From contig NC_035162.2 in assembly GCF_001659605.2 (NCBI RefSeq), forward strand, positions 30,012,153 through 30,076,152: a stretch of DNA of 64,000 nucleotides. Reading direction: 5' to 3'. Source of the DNA: Manihot esculenta. Lineage: Eukaryota; Streptophyta; Magnoliopsida; Malpighiales; Euphorbiaceae. Made by a program: the position numbers and the translations under genes. Every line of letters begins with the position of its first letter. The first letter of the stretch is position 1. The notes below the pieces were generated by a model. That model saw only the letters and a program-made list of their open reading frames with translations. It did not search any database and was not told the DNA's origin. Positions 1-12,570 of the stretch are shown in pieces.

Positions 1-1206
1 ACTCACCTGCAGCCTCTGCTCAGCTAACTCTGGGCTATCTCTAACACTGGAGCTAAACACCTCTCCTCAGGTCCGATCCTACACAGGTAGACTCACATGA
101 GGTGCCAAACAACTCTAACATAACTCTGAAACATCTCTTTTAAACCCCTTTAAAACCTCATAAGCATGCATGGAAAAACATGCAAAGGAAGGCAAAACAG
201 AACACCTTCGGCGGCACTTTCGGCAGCCGAAAGTCTCCTCCAGAGACGAAACTCGGGTAGGTTCGGCGGCACCTTCGGCGGCCGAATGTGCATGACAGAT
301 CCGAAAGTCCAACTTCCGGAAGCAAGGTTAGGCAGCCGAAACTACCTCCTTAAGGGGTTCGGCGGCCGAAACTCCTTTCGACGGCCGAACCTGAGTTCAT
401 CCAGAACCCAGATCATGCACCAACACACCTCCCTAAGCCTTCCTAACCCACTTAACATGCATACCACTTCTTAAAACCATGCATAAACCGCTAAACATAC
501 CTAAAAGAGCTTAAAACACCCTAAACTCTAACGCATAACCACATATACACACATAGTGCATAAAGGGTCCATAAAACCCTCCCATGCACAACCATGCAAC
601 ACATGCATATCTACCCCTTTTCCCTTCATAAAACTTGCTTAAAACACTATAAAACATAGAGATCAACCCTTACCTCTCAAGTTGGTGTGACCTCAACTTC
701 ACAACGTGGAGAACCAAGCTTCACAAGCTTCAACCTCTAAAACCTTGCTCAAAGCTCACAACTCTTCAAAACAAGGATAAAACTCATTAAAAATCATGGA
801 AGAACTTCTAAAAACCATAAAATCACTTCAAGGAGAACATGAGCTCACCTTGGGTGAGAAGAGGAAGAAAACTCTACTCCTCAACCGACCTAAGGCCCCT
901 TTTATAGCTGGCTTGGTCAACCACATTCGGCGGCCAAACATGCAGGCAAAACCATGCAACGTTCGGAAGCCGAACATGACCTTCGGAAGCCAAAACCATG
1001 CAACCTTCGGCGGCCGAACCTGCATTTTACCTCCTTGACCGTTTCTCGTCAAAACTCATTTCCTCTTATGTTAAAATCATCAAAACACTTAAAACCTTTT
1101 GAGAAAACCTTTGTTAAACCCTTGCTTAACCCTTACCAAAGGGTCCGACATCTGACATTCCACCGAACGGTAAGAATTCCGATGCCTGAATGAGCCGGGT
1201 ATTACA
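1..1206 (-). repeat. Partial LTR of a Tekay/Del-like gypsy element
   Basis: The right end reads GGGTATTACA at 1206, the same terminus as the complete LTRs at 39812-41943 and 50544-52818. The stretch carries the family's TTCGGCGGCCGAA-type palindromes in two clusters (about 205-390 and 925-1020) and the conserved motif 'actcacct' at its left edge, so roughly the right-hand half of a 2.1-2.3 kb LTR is visible. The rest lies outside the window. A TATA-like CTATAAAAGG (minus strand, about 897-906) lies between the palindrome clusters. It directly abuts copia coding sequence at 1207 without a polypurine tract, so it is an inserted LTR end. Whether it is solo or belongs to a full element cannot be seen. 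Confidence 0.85.
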
Positions 1207-2517
1207 GCTTGATTATAAATAAATATTCTCTCCTATAATCAAACCAGTAACAATCTGAGTAATTTTGTCCATTGCTGTATTGAAAGGTTGACAACTCAAT
1301 CAATTGGATGTATCCAATACTTTTCTGCATGGTGCTCTTAATGATGTGGTTTTCATGGAGTAACCAGCAGGATTTTCGGATTCTCAATTACTAAATCATG
1401 TGTGCAAACTCAAGCGCCCCCTTTATGGTCTTAAACAGGTGCTGCTACAATGGTATAAGTGTCTCACTTCTGTACTTACTCAATTTGGTTTTGTGATTTC
1501 TCATGCCAACTCAATTCTATTGATTTTTAATCGGAATGGTGTTGAGCTCTTTTGTATGATATATGTGGATGATATAATTTTGACCGGCTCATCGAATACT
1601 GCAATTCAGAATGTGATCACTTTACTACATTCTTAATTTAAATTAAAGGAATTGGGTGAATTGGATTATTTCCTGGGAATTGAAGTAAAGTAAACACCCA
1701 CACGATTGCTCTTGTCTCAAAAGAAATATATTGTAGATATATTGGAGAAGGCAAATATGACTGGTTGCAGAGGGATTTTAACTCCAGCAGTTTTGCAAGA
1801 TGCCACACTTTCATAAGCTTTTCATGATCCTACTCTGTTTCAGCAAATAGTAGGTAGTCTTCAATATCTCTCATTCACCCGACCGAATATCACATATGCA
1901 GTTAACAAAGTAGGTTAGTTCTTACATAATCTAGCTGCATCTCATTGGATAGCAACAAAACGTATACTGAGATACTTGCAGGAAACTGTTGATTTTGGCT
2001 TAACTATCACTAAAGATTTGGGTTTCGATCTACATATATACTCTGATGCCGATTGGGCTTCTGATTCTATAGGTAGAAAGTCAACGTCCGGTTTTGCTAT
2101 CTTTCCTGAGCGTAATATAATCTCATGGGCTTCAATAAAACAGAAGCATGTGGCTCGCTTGTCGACAGAATCTAAATACCGTGCCATTGCTTTAGCTACA
2201 ACAGAGGTCACATGGCTTCAATCTTTATTTTGAAAAATTAAATTTCCTACTTCGACTCCAACACTTTGGTGTGATAACTTGGACGCAATATATTTATCTC
2301 GAAATCCAATCTTTCACGCACGAAATAAACACATTGAGGTGGACTTTTCATTTTGTGCATGATAAGATTCATAATAATGAATTATAAGTCAAGTTCATAT
2401 GTTCCTTAGATCCGTTAGCTGATCTTTTGATCAAGCCATTATCAAGACAACGTCATTATACTCTTCAAGACAATTTATTAACTCATTCCTCCATGGTTTG
2501 AATTGTGAGAGAGTAAT
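1207..2517 (+). pseudogene. Ty1/copia pol remnant (RT and RNase H), broken
   Basis: Degenerate copia polyprotein. The reverse transcriptase part (about 1280-1690) shows the conserved KLKRPLYGLKQ-type block and the catalytic YVDDIIL motif near 1561-1580. The RNase H part (about 1976-2233) shows SDADWASD and the KSTSGF block typical of copia, followed by the C-terminal 'ADLL-KPL' segment near 2415-2440. The frame is broken by several stops, including one at about 1634 just after the RT palm and one near 1690. The N-terminal half (gag, protease, integrase) is absent because a gypsy LTR interrupts the element at 1206. A non-functional fossil. Confidence 0.85.
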
Positions 2518-2708
2518 TGGGATAAGCTACAGCTCGAAATAAGCTACAGCTAGCTAATAGAATTATGTTTTATGATTAGTTGTGTTGTGTTTTAAAAATA
2601 TATAAGATAAGTTTTTGTTGTAAATTTCCTATATATGTAGGAAATAAATATTAATGAGAATTAAGCTTCAGGTCTCTCAAATCTCTATTCTCTGATTAAG
2701 TCTTTCAA
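2518..2708 (+). repeat. Putative 3' LTR of the copia remnant
   Basis: A purine-rich run (gagagagtaat) follows the copia stop codon, then TGGGATAAGC begins a non-coding segment with a short direct repeat (ataagctacagct twice) and ends near a CA at about 2708. Position after the RNase H end and the TG...CA ends suggest an LTR. There is no second copy in the window to confirm either boundary. Confidence 0.4.
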
Positions 2709-3041
2709 TAATTTTCTCACTAAATTTTAATTATTATTATTTATTTATTTAATTATATAAAATTATATAACTTTATTAATTTATTAAATATGAATATTAA
2801 AAATAATTCATATAACTTGAATTACATGTATAACTTACAATTTGATTAAATTTATATTAATTCAAATTTAATCTTTTACTCGACTTAAAAATTTAAACTT
2901 ATAGCCGAGAGTTCTATGGCCTATTCCGCAACAATTTTAAAGCTATTATTTAGCGTGTTGACTTGATAAAAAAGGTAATTAGAAGTTAAGTGACTGAATT
3001 ATAAAAAAATAATTCTTTTAACTTTATACTAACCGCTTGAT

Positions 3042-3117
3042 ATTACGTAATAATTGCGCAGAGTGAATGCTGAGCTATCATTACGTAATAATTGCGCAAA
3101 GTGAATGCGGAGCTATC
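3042..3117. repeat. Two-copy 38-bp tandem duplication
   Basis: Copy 1 (3042-3079) and copy 2 (3080-3117) both start ATTACGTAATAATTGCGC and differ at only two positions. Each unit contains the palindrome TTACGTAA. Confidence 0.9.
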
Positions 3118-4932
3118 ATTATAAGACATAATCATGTAGTGAGAGTCCGACAAACCAATACGCAGTCCCACATGTAAAAAGGACCATCCGATTCTTTATC
3201 AATGCTCGCTTTCTCCTAAAAATACAGAGATAAAAATATTTAATTCTTACACAACTGCTCTTAAGTTCTAAGCAATTTCTTATACTCGTCTCATTCTTCC
3301 ATTTACTGATTTGGACATCAGAGTCATGACCGTAAACGCTAACCACGTCATATTCTCTTTCTTGTAGAATTGACCAATCACAACACAACTCTATTTTAAT
3401 CACATCATCGCAATAGTTATTCATTTATTAAAATAAATAATATTGATAATTAAAATGTGTACAAGTACACTTAATTTATGTTGCGCTGAAATATTAATTT
3501 TTATAAACAATCTAATGGTAGAAATGGTGAAGAAGAAAACTGATTTTCCTATGATTAGAATAAAAAATTTATTTTCTTTAATTATTTATTTCCTAAAATA
3601 AATAAATAATTTTGCTAGGCATGAGGTTTTTTTTTCCTTCCAATTTGTGAATTAATTCCAATAAGATTATAAAAAGTACATTTTAATAAAAAAATCTGAT
3701 TTGTTCACTAGGTGAAGCATTTTATTTTAATTTGTGAAACAACATATATTGATAATTGTACCAAAGTAATTCAACAATAAAAGTTTTAGTTAAGACAAAT
3801 ATGATTAAAAAAATGAATATTTACAAAGTAATTCACTTTTATGATCTGTTTAAAATTTTAATAATATTTAATTATTTTTATATTAATTTTTTATTCAAAT
3901 CACTCAAAATTTTAATTATAAAAAATAAACGATTTTATAAAAAATTTCAAAAATTACTTTCACAATCTTAATAAAATATTAATTTAATATTTATTTTGAA
4001 AAAAATATCATATGATAGCACATTCTCATATAATAAAGCAGTAATTACATTATAGGGATTTTCTGTACTGACTTAAAAGTTAATGAATCACTAAAACCTT
4101 AAGTCAATATATAACAAAATTTTTAGTCAATTATAAACAAATATTTCCAATTTTAATTGTCAACAAATTGACTTATTAATGAATAAAGTTGTTCAACAAA
4201 GTAAAATTTTTAAATATATGTAACAATATAGACTTTAAATTTATTTATTATTTAAAATACAAATAAAAAATTACTTTTAAAAAATTAAATAGCTAAAAAA
4301 AGAGTGACGTCAGCAAAACTGTATTCAAAATTTTAAAATTAAAATAATATATATTCTATTAATTTTTAGGATATCTTTTATATAGATCAGTTTATTTTTT
4401 AAAAGAAAAAATGATTTTTAAAAGTAATTTATCATTTTCAAACTTATTCTGTTATGGAATTGATTTAAACTTATAGTAAAAATGTAATTTAAATACAAAT
4501 AAAATTAAGAATTTAAAGTTAAGTGAATTCTAAAATTATTTTATATAATAAAATTTGAATTAAATTAAAGTAATATATTTTGAATATTATCTTAAATTTA
4601 TTAATAAAATTATAAGGATATTTAAATAAATTTGGGAGTTGCTTACCTCTTCACACATTTATATATATTATAGAAAAACAATGCTTTGCCAAACATCAAT
4701 TTAAAACAAGATGAGTTTACTTAAAAATTAAAATAAAATTAGAATCAATTAGAATTAATTTTAAATTGAAATCAGTAGTTTAGTTTTGAATTCAAATTAA
4801 GAATGTAAAATTTATATAAACTTTTTAAGTTAATTTGAATATAATTTAAATTTAAATTAAAAATTGTTCTAATTAGTTTTATTATTATTTTGTAACTAAT
4901 CAATATGGAATGTAATTTATAGTTATCAAATT

Positions 4933-4936
<4 letters not shown>

Positions 4937-4985
<49 letters not shown>
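4937..4985. repeat. (TA)n microsatellite
   Basis: An uninterrupted TA dinucleotide run of about 49 bp, likely length-polymorphic. Confidence 0.95.
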
Positions 4986-4987
<2 letters not shown>

Positions 4988-5390
4988 CATTTAATATTAC
5001 TCCTCTTAACACTTTACATTATAAATGGATATAAACTAATGTTTAGAAAAAATTAAAAAGTAAATTTTATAATTTTATAATTCATTTCCTTATATAAATC
5101 GATGAAATTAAGTTGACCGTGATTTTACAATACAAGAGAAAGAGAATAAAGAATTTTAAATGAATTTAAACTCTCAAATTAATTTGTATAACAAATTTAA
5201 AAAATAAACCTAAATTTTTATATAATAATAATAATGTAATGATGAGAACAATTTTAAAAAAAATACTATGTAATTTTATCGGTTTTTAACTTCACAGTCC
5301 ATAATTTACTTCAAGATATGTAATTTAATTTTGTGTCAAAATAGTATTTATTGATATAATGCCGTCAACAAATAATGTAATTTCTAGACT

Positions 5391-5612
5391 TTGTGCTAAT
5401 GTGAAACTCGTATTAGGAGATATTATTGACTAATATAAAAGATTTCTAATTAGAAGACTCCAGATTTTTTAGATCATAATTATACTTGATTATAGGAATG
5501 TTTTTCTACCTTTATTGTAAATATTCCTAATTAGATGTGTTTTGTATATAAATAATCAAATCTTATAAAGATCAAATAAATTAGAATATAATAAAAAATT
5601 TCTCTCAAAATT
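5391..5612 (+). repeat. Putative 5' LTR (3' portion) of copia element 2
   Basis: Non-coding AT-rich segment ending a few bases before a primer-binding site at 5618. It includes a TATA-like 'tgtatataaataatc' near 5540, as expected of a copia LTR promoter. The left limit is a guess because no matching 3' LTR survives. Confidence 0.4.
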
Positions 5613-5617
5613 TTTTA

Positions 5618-5630
5618 TGGTATCAAAGCC
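5618..5630 (+). other. Primer-binding site, initiator tRNA-Met
   Basis: TGGTATCAAAGCC differs by one base from TGGTATCAGAGCC, the complement of the 3' end of plant initiator methionine tRNA. It marks the start of the internal region of copia element 2. Confidence 0.75.
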
Positions 5631-8487
5631 TAAATCTAATTTAGAGTTCTAATTCAATTTTGAATTTTCAAAACTCTAAGCAACCAAATTTGATACTCTC
5701 CTATCTAGGCCTATTTTCTTTCATCACTGCACTCTCAGAAAGATCACAGCCTGCTCACTAGCCGTCTGCTTGTCTCCGGTGAGTCATCTACCGGTGCATG
5801 AGCCTTATGCACCACTCATTGCCGGCGAGTGACCTTGTTTCTAGCAAGGATCTTCACGTATTGTCAGCCATCGTTGACCGTGGGCTTCTATTTCCAGTAT
5901 TATGCTACTATTTCTTACTCTGTTGGGAGTTGGTTAGGTATTTATTAGGTATGGGCAACCTCCTTTTATCCTTTTTTTTGGTTTTTTTTTTTGCTTTGTT
6001 GCTGCTCCTTACCATAGCAAATGCAAAAAGAGTTTCATGCTGAAGTTAGGTGTTGATTGGGTGTCTGTTTTAGTTGGGCAATCTCTTTTCATTGTTGTGT
6101 TCTCTTTGTTGCTATCTTCTAACATGTTGTCTCCATGGATTATTGATTCGGATACAAATAGACACATGACAGACTCTTCTAAAGGTTTCCTTAATTATCA
6201 TTCATGTCTACAAAAGGGAACTGTCAGAATAGTAGATGGTTTCTTCACATCTATCTCTGGAATCGGTTCTATTGTTTATGCTCCAAATATCAAGCTATCA
6301 TCTATTCTTCGTATTTCTTATTTCTCTGTTAATCTTTTATTTGTTAATCCTCTCACCAAAGCACTTAAGTATCAAATTTAATTTTTTTCTGATCATTATG
6401 TTATTTTGAACCTTCAAACTGGGAAGATGATCATTATGTTATTTTGAACCTTCAAACTGGGAAGATGATTAGCAACGGTAGACTACACAATGGCTTATAT
6501 ATGTTGGAAGGGAATCTAAGTTTGAATTCACTTTAGGTTCTTTTTACAAGAAATCAGGATGTTAACCATGAAATCATACAATAGCATTGACGATTAGGAT
6601 ATCCATCCTTCTTTGTTATAGAGAAACTTTATTTTGTTTTATTTTCCAAACCTTAGTGTGATTCTTTAGTTTATGATGCTTGTGAGTATATACTAAGCAT
6701 ACAAGAACTTCTTATCCCTCAAGTAACAATAGGAGTACGGTCCCTTTTGTGACCATCAATTTCAACGTTTAGGGACCTACTCAAACAGTCTTATTATCTA
6801 GTAATCATTGGTTTCTTACTTTTATTAATTATTGCACTCGCATGACTTGGATTTATTTGATAAAAAGTAAAGAGTGATGTATTTTCTTGTTTTCAATTTT
6901 TTCAGAAGATGATTTGTACTCAATTTGATGCTAAAATAAAAGTTTTGAGAATTGATAATAGCACAGAGTATATGGATGGTCGTTTTTCTACTTATCTGGA
7001 GTCTAATGGGATACTACATCAAACTAGTTGTCCTTACATTAGTGCCTAAAATAGTGTTACTGAAAGGAAAAATAGGCACTTGTTGAAAGTAGCTAGATCT
7101 CTTCTTTTTACCATGAATCTTCCAAAATTCTATTGGGGAGATGCAGTCTTAGGCGCAACTTATCTCATTAATAGAATGCCTTTCAAAGTTCTTGCCTTTA
7201 AAAGTCCTTTAGAGGTATTATAAGGGAAAAATATTTATACTATTCAATCAAAGGTGTTTGGGTGCACGTGTTTTGTTCATACTAGGATAGGTGGACAGCT
7301 CTATCCAATGGCTCTTAAGTGTGTGTTTGTTGGGTACTCTCTCACATAGAAGGATTGTAGTGTTACCACCCTCCATCTAGAAAATATTTTGTCAGTATGG
7401 ATGTTATATTTAGAGAGACTGAATCTTACTTCAGCACTATCCCATCTCTTCTTTAGGGGAAGCACAATGAGAGAGAAGAGATGATTCCTAGTCCTATAAA
7501 TCTAGAGTTTTTTTTTTTTTTACTTAAGAGGAGACTACTATACAGGGGGAAATTATTGGTGATAAGGAAAAATAATTGGGCATTTGGAAAATCTAGATTT
7601 AAGAAGATACTCAAGAGGAGACAAAACAGAAGAAAAAAAAACCATTGTGCAGCCTACTCAGTGTCATTAATCTTCCTATTCTCCATCTAGTGAGTCAACT
7701 CTAAAACTTGTGCCTATTAATGACCTAAATAAATCAATTGCTCAAAGAAAAGGAGTTAGATCTTGCACAAAATACTCTATTTCTATCTTTCTCTCTTATG
7801 ATTCTTTATCTCCATCCTATAGAGCTTTTTTCTTGTCTATTTTCTCTGTGTTTATTCCACAACATTGAAAGGAAGCTCTCAAATATTCTAATTGGAAGGG
7901 AGCAACAATTGAAGAAATGAAAGTTCTGGCTAAAAATAAGATCTGGGAGTTGGTGACTCTTCTACCTAGAAAAAACTAGTTGATTGTAAATGGATGTTCA
8001 TTGTGAAACATATAGCAAATAGATCAATTGAAAGATTCAAGATCAGAATAGTTACCAAGGGATGCACTCAAACCTATAGAGTGAATTACCAGGAGACATT
8101 TGACCCTGTTGTAAAAAAGAATTCAATCAAAATTTTGTTATCTTGTGCTGCCAATCTTGACTAGAACCTACAACAATCTGATGTGTAAAATGCATTCCTC
8201 CATGGAGATTTACAGGAGGAAGTATACATGGACATCTCTCCTAGATTTTTTCTGATGAAAAAACCCAAGGGTGTGCATGCTAAAAAAAGGTATTGTATAG
8301 ATTGAAATAATCACCCAGAGCTTAGTTTGATCAATTCAGCAAAGTCATCGTTTCCTTTGGCTATCAATAGAGCAATGCTAATCATATCTTATTTATCAAA
8401 TATCATAGGGGTAAAATTACTCTTCTCATTATTTATGTTGATGACATAGTAATGACAGGAGATGACAAAGACGAAATGGCTCGATTA
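5631..8487 (+). pseudogene. Ty1/copia element 2: protease, integrase and partial RT, decayed
   Basis: Read with frameshifts, the protease region lies near 6137-6200 (WIIDSDT where copia has WI-DSGA, so the catalytic triplet is altered). The GAG-pre-integrase block (LQTGK) is near 6410-6470, and the integrase core near 6940-7200 shows RIDNSTEY, the HQTSCPY block and ERKNRHLL. Further conserved text (INRMP, VFGC-CFVH) follows to about 7300, and RT lies from about 7920 to 8487 (NAFLHGDLQEEVYM, then YVDDIVMTGDD at about 8430-8465). Only about 500 bp separate the primer-binding site from the protease, so most of gag is missing. Many stops and a 38-bp duplication prevent translation. The element stops abruptly at the join with copia element 3. 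Confidence 0.85.
6391..6466. repeat. Perfect 38-bp tandem duplication inside copia element 2
   Basis: The unit beginning GATCATTATGTTATTTTGAA occurs at 6391-6428 and again, identically, at 6429-6466. It lies in the GAG-pre-integrase region. As 38 is not a multiple of three, it shifts the frame. Confidence 0.95.
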
Positions 8488-10273
8488 AAGAATCAATAGT
8501 AAGACTGTAGTGAGTCGAGATGTTGAATTCAATGAAGAGGCAACTTAGAATTGGGAGGATTAAGAAGCAAGTGTTAATAATTTCTTTCCCTATTTTGAAG
8601 AAGAAATCCAAGAAAGTACAACATCTATGCAAGAGACAACTCCATCTCAATCTCCAACTTATGTTGCATCACCCACTTCTTAAGGAAGTTGAAGTAAAAG
8701 GCCACGAAAGATGAAGAGCATTCAAAAGCTATATGATGAAACTGAAGAGATCACATATTATTATGATTATTTATTATCTTCTTGTAGATATTAAGCCTTT
8801 AAATTTTGATGAAGTTGTAAAAGACAAAAGATAGAAACAAGCCAAGGAGGAAGAGAACAAAGTGATTGAGAAGAACAATACTTGAAAATTATCAACCCTT
8901 CTGGTTATAAAGCTATTGGAGTCAAATGGATATTTAAAGTAAAGAAGAATGCAACTAGAGATGTGTAAAAATATAAAGTAAGACTCATTGCTAAAATGGC
9001 TACAAATATAACGCTAGAGTAGATTATGAAGAAGTGTTTGCACCTGTTGCTCGATATGGAGACAATATGCTTTCTTATTTCTCTAGTAGATCAAATGAAG
9101 TGGAAGATTGATCAATTGGATGTAAGGTCAGCTTTTCTAAATGGCTATCTTGAAGAAGAGATATATGTCAAACAATTATTGGGTTTTATGGTTGAAGGCC
9201 ATAAAGATAAAGTATTGAAGCTGCAAAAAGATTTGTATGGATTGAGGCAAGCACCAAGGGTATGGAATTCTCGCCTTGACAGGTATTTCCAAGATAATGG
9301 ATTTGTTCGTTGTCCTCATGAATATGCTTTTTATGTTAAGTCATATAAAAATGGAGATGTATTGCTTATTTGTGTTTATATTGTTAATCTCATCTTTAGT
9401 GGCAATAATCCAAGTTTGTTTGATGATTTTAAGAAGGCTATGTCAATTGAGTTTGAGATGACAAATATGGGGCTGATGACATATTATTTATCTTGGAAGT
9501 AAAGCAAATGCAAGCTGAAATTTTCATTTCATGGGAGTATTTAAAGAAGTTTAAGATGCTTTATTGTAATCCTGTGAGCACATCCATAAAATGTGGAATA
9601 AAGTTATCAAAATTTGATGAAGGAAAAAAAAAGAAGATCCTACTATGTTTAAAAGCCTTATTGGAAGCTTGAGATATTTGACATGTATAAGACCAAACAT
9701 TCTTTTTGCAATTAGAGTAGTAAGTCATTTCATAGAAACTCCTACTTCTACTCACATGAAAACTATTAAAAGGATTCTTCGTTATTTGAGAGATATAATA
9801 GACCTTGGATTGTTTTATTCTCCTTCTAAAGATTTGAAACTTGTTGGATGTTTTGATATTATTTTTATGGGTGATTGTGCTATTACATGGAGTTTAAAGA
9901 AACAATCCATTGTTACACTCTAAACTTGTAAATCTAAGTATGTGGTACAACATCATGTGCTTGTCATGCTATCTAGTTAAGACGTTTGTTGAGTAAACTT
10001 AACTTGCTACAAGAAGAAGCTACTGAAATTTGCATTAATAATAAGTCCATATAAGCACTAGCCAAGAATCCAGTTTTTCATGACCGAAGTAAGTACATTA
10101 ATACGAGATATTATTTCATGAGAGAATGCATTGCTAAAGGAGAAATAGAGTTGAAGTATAGGAAGGCTCAAGATCAAGTTGTGAATATTCTAACAAAACC
10201 TCTCAAATTTGAAGAGTTTCGAAGATTGAGATCATGTCTTAGAATTGTGAAGAAATTCCAAGTTAAGAGAGAG
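8488..10273 (+). pseudogene. Ty1/copia element 3: integrase-RT linker to RNase H, decayed
   Basis: Begins with the copia linker motif SRDVEFNEEA (about 8510-8545), which normally lies between integrase and RT. RT follows: GVKWIFKVK near 8920, DVRSAFLNGYLEEEIYV near 9118-9170, LYGLRQAPR-W near 9235-9265, and an altered catalytic region near 9375-9400 where YVDD should be (VYIVNLIFSG). RNase H text spans about 9645-9990, and the C-terminal NILTKPLKFEEF block is near 10185-10220. The uninterrupted stretch 9026-9502 (158 aa) is the best preserved part. Stops elsewhere and the loss of the YVDD aspartates make it non-functional. Confidence 0.85.
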
Positions 10274-10560
10274 TGTTGAATAATAATGTGGAATTTCTAG
10301 GTGCTTGAATCTAGACTAGTGTGTGGGTGAGTTCATTGTGCCTATATTCATAATTAGTTATTTATTATAATCATAAATATTAATAGTGTACTAGAATGTT
10401 AAGAGTTACCTAGAATTTCAAGAGTCATGAGAGTTCAAGAGTCACTTTTGTATTATTACATATATACTCCCATATATTTGTGTTTTTAATTGAGTGTGTG
10501 AATAAAGTAATCATTCTCTTCCACCAAAATTCTCTATGCATATCCATCTCCTCTCTAACA
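10274..10560 (+). repeat. 3' LTR of copia element 3
   Basis: Starts TGTTGAATAA right after a purine tract (aagttaagagagagtg) and ends CTCTCTAACA at 10560, giving TGTT...AACA inverted ends. Length 287 bp is normal for a copia LTR. It holds an AATAAAG polyadenylation-type signal near 10501. No 5' LTR partner is visible, so the boundaries rest on the ends alone. Confidence 0.65.
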
Positions 10561-12570
10561 ATATTATGGTTTGGCATGTCACACCCACTCTCTAACATGT
10601 AGAAATAGATATGACTCGTAAAAAAAACTAACAAAATTTCTCATGAATATATATATAATGAATACGTATAACCTGCTACAATTTTAAAATATAAAAACAT
10701 GAATGGGAGGCTGATGGCTGGTTTAGATATTTTATAATATATTTACACCAATATTCCCTCTATGAGGATAAAAAAAATTATATATATACACTAAACAAAA
10801 TACATCCAGCAGTCTGAGCATACAATTTATATATTATTCTCCAAAATTACAAAATGTTACAAAGGATTTAGGATTGGCCCGACCTCTACTAGACTCCGAA
10901 GCTGATGAAGTAGAAGAAATGACAATACTAGAAGATGTAGACTACTAGGAGTTGATCATCAAAAGAATCTATCATATTAAAAATATAAGGGGTGAGTATC
11001 ATTTACTCAATAAGTGGATAAATAAATAACAAAGGAAAATATATAAAGTTTAGGTATTTAGTAGTACCAAATATTAAGTGAAAATAGGTCAGCTGAATAA
11101 ATACAATTTAATTCAATTAATATAAATTAAGATGAATAAACATTTTGCTAAGATATCACTACTGGAATAATGAATATAAAATTATAAATGTGATAAATAA
11201 AATCTGCATACACTTATAACATGCTCCCTGTAGATAATACTGACATCTCAAGTGTGTTAAAATAAAATAATAACGGCCTGAGAGCAATATTAGCATCTTA
11301 GACTCTATAATAATAATGTTGGTCTAAGAGCAAATAAAATATTGGTCATATACATGTGCAGAGCTACTCAAAAGGTGACCACCTGACATATGTCCAAAGA
11401 CTATGTGTATATCAAGCGTTGTCCTAAAAATAGTATAAATATATGCTAAACTAAAAATAAATCACCTGTAATCATCAGGGTATTATTTGTTTGGTGCATA
11501 TACAGAAATAATCAGCTAATTATTCAGCTTTACCTTAAATTTCATTTTCGTTAATTCAAGAAATACAAATTCATTTCATTCATTTTCATTTTAAATAAAT
11601 AAAATAACATATATATAAATATATATTTTAAAAAAATATTAATGTTATATATTTATCTACTTATATGTACTAAGGACAAAATAAGTTTAAATCGGACCAA
11701 CACTCTATTATCTATATTAGAAACTGGATCCTCTTTTAAAATTAAGAAAAAAAATAATGTAATAAGTGATAAAATAAATATTCTAGAATGATAATATAAA
11801 ATATGAAATATAAATTTTAAATATTAAATATATATATTTTTAAGGAAAAAAATTTTGACAGTATTCGAACATAACTAGACCTCTCAAAATTATACAGACT
11901 CAATAAACTATGAATATTATTTAGATCAATTTATGAAAATTATTAATCTTAAAAATAAAATTTTATTAATTTATTTAATTAAAACTTATCTCCTTTTAAT
12001 TTTCAAATCATGAAAATCGCTATTTAATAATGGAGAAAATAAATTAAATTATAATAATCTGAATAAAAATAATAAAATTTACTTATTCAAATATCGAAAC
12101 GTTTAAAAGAAATTATTAAATTTTTTATCAGGATATTAGTTTAAATAAAGATTTAATTGAGAATTTTAAAAGTTTATAGATTGATTGAATTAAAAAGGTT
12201 AAAATTTGAATTAAAAAAGGAAATTTGTTTTTTTATAAATAACAGAGCAAAGCTCCGTTCTCTTGGGAAAGAAGAAGAAACGAGGTTTGGTTTTAGGGTC
12301 CTTCTCGAAATCACAGCTCTTATTTATTATTATTTTATTTATTTTAATTTTTTTTAAATTTATAATTTTTTTATTCTTTTTGATGGACCGGAAAAATATA
12401 GAACTTGCTTTGGCTCCTGGTTTCACCATAGCTCACGGCTGAACTGATAGTTTGGCCTCCAATTCGGCTCTCTTGGGAGAAGCAGGGCTGCGTCTCGCTG
12501 AGAGCAGGTGGTCGATGATATGCGCTTTTTAGCCGTGGGTTTTATGTTTGTTTCTTATCAACATGTTAAG
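10561..12570. other. Intergenic region with a degenerate LTR-like stretch
   Basis: Mostly AT-rich. From about 10850 to 11560 there is moderately complex non-coding text, including 'ggtgagtat' followed by 'actcaataagtgg', which resembles the middle of gypsy LTRs, but no ends or second copy were found. From about 12240 to 12570 composition becomes less AT-rich (gcaaagctccgttctcttgg; agcagggctgcgtctcg). This may be a decayed or non-coding host segment, and I recognise no product in it. It is interrupted by the solo LTR at 12571. Confidence 0.45.

Larger units (their letters stand above)
2709..5390. other. AT-rich intergenic spacer
   Basis: Very AT-rich non-coding DNA with long poly-A/T runs. 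I see no conserved coding frame, RNA gene or recognisable element ends. It contains a 38-bp tandem duplication and a TA microsatellite, listed separately. The small open frames here are chance products of AT composition. Confidence 0.6.

Noticed and set aside
4772..4990. Open frame with an Ile-Tyr repeat
   Set aside because: It is the translation of the (TA)n microsatellite and AT-rich flank.
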